A DNA stretch of 39,732 nt, from positions 3,569 to 43,300 of the forward strand of contig JARGNK010000048.1 in NCBI GenBank assembly GCA_029213145.1, read 5' to 3'. This document shows, one piece after another, positions 15,876-23,427 of this stretch. Made by a program: the position numbers and the translations under genes. The notes under the pieces were generated by a model. The model was given only the letters and a program-made list of their open reading frames with translations. It searched no databases and was not told the DNA's origin. Each line of letters opens with the position of its first letter. Position 1 is the first letter of the stretch. The stretch comes from Rubripirellula sp. GTDB lineage: Bacteria; Planctomycetota; Planctomycetia; Pirellulales; Pirellulaceae.

Positions 15876-17267
15876 ATGGCAAGCGGCACCCAAACCCGAC
15901 CGTTCCTGCGGCTACTCGAAGCATCGGGTAGCCCGCTGTATGTAATCGGACCTCAGGAAGACTTGGTTTACCTGTCTTCTGGGTGCGCGGATTGGCTGGG
16001 TGTCGATTTGGAGCTTTTGTTGAATCGACGGTGCGTTGCCGGATCTCCGGTTTCAGACGAACCGTATGATCGGCTTGCTGCTGCACTGTCACCACCCACT
16101 GGGCTGTCCAAGCGCGGAACCGCTTCACTACGGATTCAGCCTCCAGCGATTGGTGAGATTCGTCCCGAAGCCATCGAAGTCCGATTCACCCGGGCCGGAG
16201 ATCACGATAAGGCAATCACGATCGCCGTCGGCGGGACGTTCGATGATCGAGTCATCGATCAGGAAATCCGTGATGCAGTTGCGTTGCGGAGCCAGCTCGA
16301 CAGTTGGCGAAAAAAACATTCGGAGTTCACAAACCTCGTCACTGCTGGGCAATCACCGGCCGTCCGAAGGCTTCGCCGAAGACTCCGTGTAGCGAGCTCA
16401 ACTCGCATCGACTTTTGTCTTTGCGGACCGCGCGGATGCGGCAGCGAGTCCATCGCCAGAAACATCCACCAGGCGTCGTCAGCCAACGAGCCCCTCATTG
16501 CGGTAGATGGGTCTTTAATGGATCCAGAATTGCTTGACGCCGTCCTGTCGCCGATTATTCATCCACTCACTGAGTCACCGCAATCATTGGCAACCGCTTT
16601 GGTGCGTGGCTTAGACGAGACGCCACCAGAAGCACAACGAAGACTTGTCGAGATCTGGCAAACATTCGGTGGTCGATTGCGAATGATCGGACTCTGCAGC
16701 AGGCAACCTGCTGTTCTGTTTGAAACTGACAATGCCAAAAGCGATGCGGCGTCTTCCCTGATCGTTGATGATATCTCCCCCGAAGGAATCAGTGTTGATT
16801 TGTGGGAAATTCTGACAGCCTTGACCGTGACCATCGAGCCTTTATCAGAACGAGTTGAAGACTTACCGTTATTGGCAGCCGCTATTCTGGATAGACGGCG
16901 AGCTCTTGGAGAAGGCACTGCGGAACGCTTCAGCCGCGCAGCCCTTGATGCCTTTGTCATTTATCCGTGGCCCGAAGACTACCAGGAACTTGAGGAAGCA
17001 ATCCGACACGCAATCCGCTCGTCACGCAGTGAAACCATCGGAATCGAACAATTGCCCTTAGCTATTCGGTCCTACCGACCTGGATCTGGCTCGGTCGCCG
17101 CTAAACGCCTTAATATCTCGCTAGATGATGCCTTGAGTCGATTCGAATTGCGAATGATTCAACAGGCACTGGAAGCGACGAACGGAAATCGCGCCGAAGC
17201 CGCTCGTCGACTCGGCATCAGTCGAGCTCGCTTGCTTAGACGAATCGATCCACCAAAGGCAGATTGA
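15876..17267 (+). CDS. Degenerate NtrC-family regulator (PAS-like, AAA+-like, Fis HTH)
   Basis: A 463-residue protein. Residues about 8-125 look PAS-like (SGSPLYVIGPQEDLVYLSSGCADWLG). Residues about 155-400 align with the sigma-54 activator AAA+ domain: GQSPAVRRLRRRL, LCGPRGCGSE at the Walker A position (184-191), LDETPPEAQRRLVEIWQ at Walker B, and YPWPEDYQELEEAIRHA. The Walker A lysine is serine and the GAFTGA loop that contacts sigma-54 is absent. The C-terminus (about 428-458) is a good Fis-type helix-turn-helix (ATNGNRAEAARRLGISRARL). It probably binds DNA but should not hydrolyse ATP or remodel sigma-54 holoenzyme. ATG 15876, with AGGAAA upstream, is preferred over TTG 15846. Confidence 0.85.
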   Translation: MASGTQTRPFLRLLEASGSPLYVIGPQEDLVYLSSGCADWLGVDLELLLNRRCVAGSPVSDEPYDRLAAALSPPTGLSKRGTASLRIQPPAIGEIRPEAIEVRFTRAGDHDKAITIAVGGTFDDRVIDQEIRDAVALRSQLDSWRKKHSEFTNLVTAGQSPAVRRLRRRLRVASSTRIDFCLCGPRGCGSESIARNIHQASSANEPLIAVDGSLMDPELLDAVLSPIIHPLTESPQSLATALVRGLDETPPEAQRRLVEIWQTFGGRLRMIGLCSRQPAVLFETDNAKSDAASSLIVDDISPEGISVDLWEILTALTVTIEPLSERVEDLPLLAAAILDRRRALGEGTAERFSRAALDAFVIYPWPEDYQELEEAIRHAIRSSRSETIGIEQLPLAIRSYRPGSGSVAAKRLNISLDDALSRFELRMIQQALEATNGNRAEAARRLGISRARLLRRIDPPKAD

Positions 17268-17311
17268 AGCCCGTGAATACCGAATCCAAACGTTTTCGAG
17301 AGTGACGCAAA

Positions 17312-17719
17312 ATGCTGGATGCTGATATTCGGCGTTGGGCTGTTTGCGAATGCGACCAACGCTGGCACCGCGCAATCCGAAGGTTCGGACCGGCCATGAC
17401 GCCCGATCCACTTGTTTTGGATGTGGTCGAGTCAGATACCTCTTCGATCGTTGATGCTCTGATCCCAGAGCTTCCCGCCGTCGTACTTTGGGAGGTCGAA
17501 CCAATTTCGCTACGAGAATCTGCACATCAGTTCATCAAAACGAACGAGAGGTTCCCTCTCGCCCTGCAACTGGTAGCCGATGGCGGGCTGTCGGTCCGCG
17601 AGCGATTGCTGCTGGCCGAATTTCCGGTCGCCGTGTTGCTTCGGCAACCCGAACAGTTGCCGAAGATTCGGCCGCTGATTGAGGGCCACTTCGCATCTGC
17701 CGCACAACCCGTAGACTGA
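17312..17719 (+). CDS. Small hypothetical protein, possibly receiver-like
   Basis: A 135-residue protein of unknown family, 44 bases after the degenerate regulator on the same strand. Alternating predicted strands and helices (PLVLDVVESDT, AVVLWEVEP, LALQLVADGG, FPVAVLLRQPEQL) give a pattern that could be a shortened receiver-like alpha/beta fold, but the phospho-acceptor aspartate is not obvious. The position suggests it works with the regulator. The open frame is GC-typical for the window and does not overlap another gene, so I think it is real. Confidence 0.6.
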   Translation: MLDADIRRWAVCECDQRWHRAIRRFGPAMTPDPLVLDVVESDTSSIVDALIPELPAVVLWEVEPISLRESAHQFIKTNERFPLALQLVADGGLSVRERLLLAEFPVAVLLRQPEQLPKIRPLIEGHFASAAQPVD

Positions 17720-17826
17720 TTGCCTGCCGCGATTCGGGTTCGGATTCGACAATATTTTTCCCGCATTCAAGTCGTTCAATACCAGCCATCCTGCCAAGCA
17801 CTGATTTTAGAAAAAAACGCTGATTC

Positions 17827-18906
17827 ATGAGCACTCAGAACATCGAAACCATTGAAAAGATTGTCGGCGAATATCCTGACCCCGAAACTGGTCGTTCCCT
17901 TCGCTCGATGGGCCAAGTCAAGGAGGTTTCGGTCGATGATTCCTCCGTCATCGTCACGATCGCGTTGACCACGCATTCAATGCCGATCCGTGAGGACGTT
18001 GCCGAGGCAATCGAATCTCGGATCGTCGCTGCCGTCCCGGGTAGCCAAGTGAAGTTGAATTTCGTGATTCACGAACGACCACCGGCAAGAATCGGTCAAA
18101 TTGGGTTGCGGGCCAAAAGTGTGATCGCGGTCGGCAGCGGTAAGGGCGGCGTTGGGAAGAGCACCGTCGCCGCATCAATCGCTCTCACTTTGCGACGTTT
18201 CGGTGCCAAAGTTGGACTGATGGATGCTGATGTCTACGGTCCCAGCATTCCTCACTTGCTAGGACTTTCTGGACGCCCATCGGTCTCTGCAGCCAAGCGG
18301 ATCGAACCGATCAAACTTGGTGAGGATATGCCCGTGATGTCGATGGGTTTTTTGGTGGAACCGGACCAAGCCGTGATTTGGCGCGGACCTATGCTGCACG
18401 GTTCGATCAACCAGTTCCTCGGTGAAACAGAATGGGGCGATCTTGATTATCTGATCATTGACATGCCACCAGGAACCGGTGACGTGGCACTCACGCTTTC
18501 TCAAGCACTGCCGCTCGCGGGGGCAGTCGTTGTCTGCACGCCGCAAGAGGTCGCTCTCCTTGATGCGATTAAAGCAATCAGCATGTTTCGTAAAGTGAAC
18601 ATTCCGGTTCTCGGAATGGTTGAGAACATGAGCGGTTTCCGCTGTCCTGATAACAACAAGATCTATGACATTTTTGGACGTGGCGGGGCACGAGAAAAAG
18701 CCGAAGAGCTAACGGTTCCATTCTTGGGCGCACTGCCAATCGAGATCGCACTTCGTACTGCGGGCGATGAAGGACGATTAGCCGAAGTCATCGAATCGGA
18801 TGCCGCGGCGAGAGCACCTATCGATGCAGTGACCCAAGCTTTAGTGCGAAATTTGGCCGCCAAGGCATCCGCCAGTCCACCCAAAGCTTCCTTACCAACC
18901 CTCTAA
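17827..18906 (+). CDS. apbC: Mrp/NBP35-family Fe-S carrier ATPase
   Basis: A 359-residue ATPase involved in Fe-S cluster carriage. The N-terminal MIP18/DUF59 domain (about 5-85) is followed by a deviant Walker A, GKGGVGKS (105-112), the Mrp signature MDADVYGPSIPHLLG (about 132-146) and DYLIIDMPPGTGD near 207-219. In the place of the usual C-terminal CXXC that bridges a cluster between subunits, the sequence reads GFRCPDNNK: only the first Cys is kept, so cluster binding may differ. It starts at ATG 17827, about 107 bases after the small protein, and looks monocistronic or loosely linked. Confidence 0.92.
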   Translation: MSTQNIETIEKIVGEYPDPETGRSLRSMGQVKEVSVDDSSVIVTIALTTHSMPIREDVAEAIESRIVAAVPGSQVKLNFVIHERPPARIGQIGLRAKSVIAVGSGKGGVGKSTVAASIALTLRRFGAKVGLMDADVYGPSIPHLLGLSGRPSVSAAKRIEPIKLGEDMPVMSMGFLVEPDQAVIWRGPMLHGSINQFLGETEWGDLDYLIIDMPPGTGDVALTLSQALPLAGAVVVCTPQEVALLDAIKAISMFRKVNIPVLGMVENMSGFRCPDNNKIYDIFGRGGAREKAEELTVPFLGALPIEIALRTAGDEGRLAEVIESDAAARAPIDAVTQALVRNLAAKASASPPKASLPTL

Positions 18907-19357
18907 ACGACTGTTCTAACGACGTTACCAAGGGCAGTCCCGCGACAAACAGCGATCACTGAATCGCTTGTAAAAAATTCTCGCTCCTGGGATTGCTCTG
19001 CCTTTACCTAAGTGGTGTTGTCAGAACTGGATCGTCCAACCGGCGACAGAGCGTCGCCAGGGGCGTTTTCGTGCCGCCAATCGATTTTTGATTCGCCCCT
19101 TACGAATTGCCAGCCAATTGAAGGGATCGGCTGAACCGACGGACGAGTGATCGCACTCGGTCGCTGGCGGATTTGCGAAGTCGCCACCTCTAAAAGTAAT
19201 TGCGTTCGCAGATGCAGATCTCGCAAAGCAGTCCCCGAGCGAATCCTGCAGGTGGGGCTTGGGAAGCGGTTGGATAAAAAAAGCCGCACTGAGGACGAAT
19301 CCCCAATACGGCTTTTTGTTTCTTAATTCGGTCTCGAAAGACCAAACGGTTGGCAAC
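18907..19357. other. 451-bp intergenic region holding a terminator
   Basis: Between the mrp-type gene (plus) and the histone-like gene (minus), which converge. A terminator hairpin lies at 19276-19317. I see no gene in the rest; open frames on the minus strand cross the terminator and lack domains. Confidence 0.5.
19276..19317 (-). terminator. Intrinsic terminator of the histone-like gene
   Basis: AAAAAGCCG (19278-19286) pairs with CGGCTTTTT (19309-19317) around a 22-base loop. Read on the minus strand the stem ends in a run of seven T, the classic form, 40 bases beyond the histone-like stop codon. The T-run on the plus strand means it could also stop transcripts coming from the mrp side. 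Confidence 0.75.
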
Positions 19358-19600
19358 CTAGCGACGCTTCTTAGCGGCTTTTTTCTTAGTCGAACGCTTC
19401 TTAGTAGCCTTCTTTTTGGTTGCTTTCTTCTTAGCAGCCTTTTTCTTGGTTGCTTTCTTTTTGACGGCTTTCTTCTTAGTCGAACGCTTCTTAGTAGCTT
19501 TCTTCTTAGTCGAACGCTTCTTAGTAGCCTTCTTCTTAGTCGAACGCTTCTTAGTAGCCTTCTTCTTAGTCGCCTTCTTTTTTGCTTTCTTCTTGGCCAC
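19358..19600 (-). CDS. Lysine-rich histone H1-like repeat protein
   Basis: An 80-residue protein of almost only Lys, Ala, Thr, Arg and Ser, built from repeats of the type KKATKKRSTK. This matches bacterial H1-like (AAKKA/TKKAT repeat) nucleoid-binding proteins and C-terminal tails, which bind DNA non-specifically through charge. The start is GTG 19600 with a textbook GGAGGA at 19606-19611. The DNA shows a 30-bp period: units containing CGAACGCTTCTTAGTAG begin at 19481, 19511 and 19541, plus one in the same register at 19391, so repeat number should vary between strains. A palindrome lies in the leader (19649-19663) and a terminator follows. A nucleoid function is inferred from composition. 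Confidence 0.85.
   Translation of the reverse strand: MAKKKAKKKATKKKATKKRSTKKKATKKRSTKKKATKKRSTKKKAVKKKATKKKAAKKKATKKKATKKRSTKKKAAKKRR
19381..19570. repeat. 30-bp tandem repeats inside the histone-like gene
   Basis: CGAACGCTTCTTAGTAG recurs at 19391, 19481, 19511 and 19541. The last three form consecutive 30-bp units; the first is three periods away, and the intervening units have diverged. Each unit codes for about ten residues of the KKRSTKKKAT type. Confidence 0.9.
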
Positions 19601-20126
19601 GTTTTTCCTCCGCTGAGAAAGGAAACGCTGGCGAGTCCTCGTGACTTTTAAAGCGACGCTTTAGAAGCCACCGGCCACGGCTCGCCAACCGTCGTTGTGA
19701 TTGAGTCTTGAAGCTTTGATGTCCAACATCTATCCGTACTTCGCCTCTCAACCGTAAAAAACTGCGGCTAACTTTACGCGCTTCTACAGATTCCGCAACA
19801 TCTTTTTCCAAAAAAAAGTGCTTGCGTGGAAAAAAATTTTTGATATGCGAAACCCGATATCGCCTTGAATCTGTGCATCCGCGCCGCAGAGACACATCCA
19901 AATTGCGCGCGAAGCGGTCTTTTTCTGTGTGCACATCGCTTTTCAACAGCGGCATTTTGAAGGTCGTAGCGAGACAACAAAGCACCATCTTGCGCTCTCA
20001 ATTTTCACCTCGAACGCAATGAAAAAAGTTGATGCGTGGCGAATTTTAGAGCGTCGAAACGTTACTGAAACCACGTGTTTTCCAACGCTTCAACAACTTT
20101 TGCGCAACCCTCCACTGCCCAATTCG
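19601..20126. other. 526-bp leader/promoter region of the histone-like gene
   Basis: No convincing gene. It includes the ribosome-binding site (19606-19611), a 15-bp palindrome (19649-19663) and an A/T-tract-rich segment (about 19800-19845) where TTTTTCCA (19803-19810) can pair with TGGAAAAA (19827-19834). The latter may be bent DNA near the promoter, or the end of the M50 protease transcript. Confidence 0.45.
19649..19663. promoter_or_regulatory. Palindrome upstream of the histone-like gene
   Basis: TAAAGCG-A-CGCTTTA is a perfect 7-bp dyad with a one-base centre, about 50 bases upstream of the GTG start. It has the form of an operator for a dimeric repressor, or of a short leader hairpin. 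Confidence 0.4.
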
Positions 20127-20942
20127 CTATCCGTATCGTGATCCGTTGATCTGTTCGACCGCTTGGTAGCTCGACACACCAAGCACCAGAAACATGATGC
20201 ACAAGAACTGCTGCCCGTTAGTGAATCCGTAGAACGCCATGAAGCCCGCTACGATCACACTGACCCACAAAGCTTGAACAATATTTCCACCACCCAATAA
20301 AATAATCGATCTCATGATATGGCCTCCATCGAGCGGCCAAACGGGAATTAAATTCAACAAGGCCCACAAGACGCTGGGGAACATATAGAACGTCACCAAG
20401 GCAAAGAGCCCAGGAGAATCAAGCGCTAATTCCTTGCCTTCCAAAGTCCCAGGGATACTTGCAAAGGGTCCAGGCATCCATTCGAGCACCGTCAACCGAT
20501 AGCCCATCGAAACGACGACACCACCAAGGACCGCCGCTGACAACAATTGAGCCAATGGGCCGGCGAAGGAGACCCAAATGTCTTGCTTGGGGTTCAATCC
20601 ACCCGATCCACGACTCGACGAAAACGAGCTCGTCGGAATCGCCAAACCGCCAAGATAGTAAAGGACGATTGAGGCTCGAATCCCATTCTGTCGAAATGCC
20701 AAAGCATGCCCGAGTTCATGAATCAAAATCGAGACGAAAAGACAGACGGTCCATAGCAACCATAGCGGAAGGACCCCTGGGCTGAGCACGCCGAGCATGG
20801 CGAGCATGTCGTCGAGATATTGGACCAAGCCGTATCCATATAACAAAGCAGTGGCCCAAAACGACCAAGCCACACGGACTGGAAAACCGAGCAGCTCAAA
20901 ACGCAAATCGTACGGCGATTGCCCTGGTTCTTGAATCAACAT
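20127..20942 (-). CDS. Site-2-protease-type (M50) membrane metalloprotease
   Basis: A 271-residue polytopic protein with around five or six membrane segments. The zinc-binding and catalytic motif HELGH (75-79) sits in a hydrophobic segment, and the second M50 motif appears as NLIPVWPLDGGH (about 215-226), where the Asp is the third metal ligand. There are no PDZ or CBS domains, so it is a minimal family member of the site-2 protease type that cleaves membrane-embedded substrates. It begins at ATG 20942 with only a weak GGGAC upstream. It follows the prolyl oligopeptidase on the same strand at 184 bases. Substrate unknown. Confidence 0.88.
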   Translation of the reverse strand: MLIQEPGQSPYDLRFELLGFPVRVAWSFWATALLYGYGLVQYLDDMLAMLGVLSPGVLPLWLLWTVCLFVSILIHELGHALAFRQNGIRASIVLYYLGGLAIPTSSFSSSRGSGGLNPKQDIWVSFAGPLAQLLSAAVLGGVVVSMGYRLTVLEWMPGPFASIPGTLEGKELALDSPGLFALVTFYMFPSVLWALLNLIPVWPLDGGHIMRSIILLGGGNIVQALWVSVIVAGFMAFYGFTNGQQFLCIMFLVLGVSSYQAVEQINGSRYG

Positions 20943-21126
20943 ACCGCAAAAAGTCCCGAAGAAGTTGTCAAATTTCCATCAGAGCGAAATGGTGCGTGCC
21001 ACCGGTCTCGGTAACGCTTTGATAATGAGAAGGGACGGCGACTCGCACCATCTCGTGCCAACCATTTCGATAGCTGCCTCCATGCCACTCCAACGACCCC
21101 CTCCGCCCTACCGAAAGAAAGCCTTG

Positions 21127-23280
21127 TCAGTTCAAGTTAGCAATCAGAAAAGCCCACAAATCGGCATACTCATCGATCCTTTTGCTGACGGGCGTTCCCG
21201 CCCCATGACCGGCGCGAGTTTCGATCCGAATTAGTGTTGGGTTTTCACATCCTTGCGCCGCCTGCAACGCCGCAGCAAATTTGAAACTATGACCCGGCAC
21301 CACACGATCATCTCGATCCGCAGTGGTCACCAAGGTCGCCGGATAGCATGTCCCAGCTTTAAGATTGTGCAAAGGTGAGTAAGAGAGCAAATTGTCAATC
21401 TGATCTTCTTCATCACTGCTGCCATACTCGGTCGCCCAGGCCCAACCGATAGTGAATTTGTGATAACGAAGCATGTCCATCACACCGACCGCAGGCAGGC
21501 AAGCACCGAACAAGTCAGGACGCTGTGTCATCACTGCACCGACCAACAGGCCACCATTGCTTCTCCCTTGCAACGCTAATCGGGATGGCTGCGTGTAATT
21601 TTTCTCGATCAAATACTCCGCGGCAGCAATGCAATCATTGAACACATTCTGCTTCTGCAATCGCATGCCAGCCTCATGCCACTCACGACCGTATTCGCCA
21701 CCACCTCGTAGATTGGCCACCGCGTAAACGCCACCATTGGCAACCCAGGCAGCGGTAGCGGGAGAAAATCCCGGTGTGATCGAAATATTGAAACCACCAT
21801 ACCCGTACAACAGTGTCTTATTGGAACCATCCAACTTTGAATCACGCCGACGAGTTACGATGATCGGAATTTTCGTTCCATCGGCACTCTCGCAAAACAG
21901 CTGCTCCGTGACGAATTGGTCAATGTCTAAATCGATCTCGGGTTGTCGCCACAAGGCGAATTCACCGTTGGCCAGATCAATCCGATAGATCGACGTCGGG
22001 GTCACATAATTGGAAAACGAAAAGAAGGTTTCACTAGCGTCTTGCCGCCCACCAAATCCGCTCACGGTGCCAACACCTGGAAGGACTAACTCGTCCTGCA
22101 ATTCACCACTGATCTCGTGGCGCGTGACCTTGGCTCGTGCATCTTTTAACCAACTGGCGTAAAACGTCTCACCGAACAGGCTGATGGACTCGAGGACGTC
22201 CTTCGTCTCGGCGATGACCTCGCGCCACAGATCGCGGTTTTCAATTCCCGCCTTCACGGCAATCAAACGGCGTTTGGGAGCTGCGTTATCGGTCACGAAG
22301 TACAACGTGTCATCCACTGACGCCACCCACTCATATTCAGCGTCGAATCCAGTAATCAGTGGGATAACATCCGATTCCGAATCCCGTAAGTCTTTAATGA
22401 AGATTTGAGCCTTCGGCTCGCTGCCCTTCCAAGTTTGAACCACCAAGTAACGACCATCGTCGGTCACGATCGGTGAGAATCCCCACTTTGGATGATCGGG
22501 ACGTTCGAGAATCAACTGATCTTCGCTTTGTGGTGTGCCCACACGGTGAAAATACAGCCGCTGATTTTCATTCGTCCCAGTCAATTCCTCACCTTCTTGG
22601 GGCTCGGCATAACGTCCGTAAAAAAATCCGCTGCCATCTGGTTTCCAAGCAATCCCACTGAACTTGACCCACTCGACGACATCGGGGAGATCTTTTCCTG
22701 TCCTCACATCGCGGATTTTCCAAGTCCGCCAATCGCTACCCCCATCGGCAATTCCGTAGGCGAGTAATCGGCCATCTTTACTGACTGCTGTTCCCGCCAA
22801 GGCTACCGTCCCGTCCTCGCTCAATTGATTTGGGTCAAGCAAGACGGTTCGTGCCGCGTCCAGCGATTTTGCTTTGTAGAGCACACTTTGGTTCTGCAAT
22901 CCGTCGTTGTGCGTGTAAAAGTAATTTTTTCCTTTGTAGCTTGGCATTCCATAACGCTCATAATTCCACAAACGTTCCAATTGCTTGTGTATTGCTTTAC
23001 GTTCGGGAATCGACTGCAAGAATGCTTGCGTCACCTCGTTCTGCGCCTCGATCCAGGCCGCTGTTTGTTCACTCTCGGTGTCTTCCAGCCATCGGTAGGG
23101 ATCCGCAACCTTGCGGCCTTGGTAGTCATCGACAACATCAACTTTTTCAGTGGTGGGGTACTTCATTGCGACGAGCCGAATGGTCGGCGAATTGTCCTGT
23201 GCTAGCAAATAATGGGGCATTCCAAAGCAAGCCAAGGCAGTCAGCAGTGACACCGGCAGGCGAAAACTTTGTAGATTCAC
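21127..23280 (-). CDS. Exported prolyl oligopeptidase (S9A)
   Basis: A serine peptidase of about 717 residues. The signal peptide (VNLQSFRLPVSLLTALACFGMPHYLLAQ) is followed by the short S9A N-terminal segment (DVVDDYQGRKVADPYRWLED), a beta-propeller (about 65-440) and the alpha/beta-hydrolase catalytic domain. The triad is visible as Ser in GRSNGG (near 574), Asp in DRDDRVVPGHS (near 658) and His in RAGHGAGTP (near 692). It should cut short proline-containing peptides outside the cytoplasm. I prefer GTG 23280 with AAGGA about 7 bases upstream and a well-formed signal peptide; ATG 23310 in the same frame is the alternative. Divergent from comEC. Confidence 0.93.
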   Translation of the reverse strand: MNLQSFRLPVSLLTALACFGMPHYLLAQDNSPTIRLVAMKYPTTEKVDVVDDYQGRKVADPYRWLEDTESEQTAAWIEAQNEVTQAFLQSIPERKAIHKQLERLWNYERYGMPSYKGKNYFYTHNDGLQNQSVLYKAKSLDAARTVLLDPNQLSEDGTVALAGTAVSKDGRLLAYGIADGGSDWRTWKIRDVRTGKDLPDVVEWVKFSGIAWKPDGSGFFYGRYAEPQEGEELTGTNENQRLYFHRVGTPQSEDQLILERPDHPKWGFSPIVTDDGRYLVVQTWKGSEPKAQIFIKDLRDSESDVIPLITGFDAEYEWVASVDDTLYFVTDNAAPKRRLIAVKAGIENRDLWREVIAETKDVLESISLFGETFYASWLKDARAKVTRHEISGELQDELVLPGVGTVSGFGGRQDASETFFSFSNYVTPTSIYRIDLANGEFALWRQPEIDLDIDQFVTEQLFCESADGTKIPIIVTRRRDSKLDGSNKTLLYGYGGFNISITPGFSPATAAWVANGGVYAVANLRGGGEYGREWHEAGMRLQKQNVFNDCIAAAEYLIEKNYTQPSRLALQGRSNGGLLVGAVMTQRPDLFGACLPAVGVMDMLRYHKFTIGWAWATEYGSSDEEDQIDNLLSYSPLHNLKAGTCYPATLVTTADRDDRVVPGHSFKFAAALQAAQGCENPTLIRIETRAGHGAGTPVSKRIDEYADLWAFLIANLN

Positions 23281-23427
23281 TGGTTCATCCTTCTGCAAGG
23301 GCGGTGGCATATCGATCGAGTCGCGTCGAGCACGACAACACTCAAGATACCCGAGTTGAGGAAAAGGAACGCGTTGTTAGGGGCACAAAATTCTCGTAGG
23401 ACGGGGATCCGCTGGATCACCCAGTCA

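Noticed and set aside
19259..19651. Leu/Phe-rich frames opposite the histone-like gene
   Set aside because: They are antisense shadows of the lysine repeats and cross the terminator hairpin.
19803..19834. TTTTTCCA/TGGAAAAA hairpin as a terminator
   Set aside because: The T-run lies in the stem and loop rather than after it, and the stem is nearly all A/T; bent promoter DNA is as likely.
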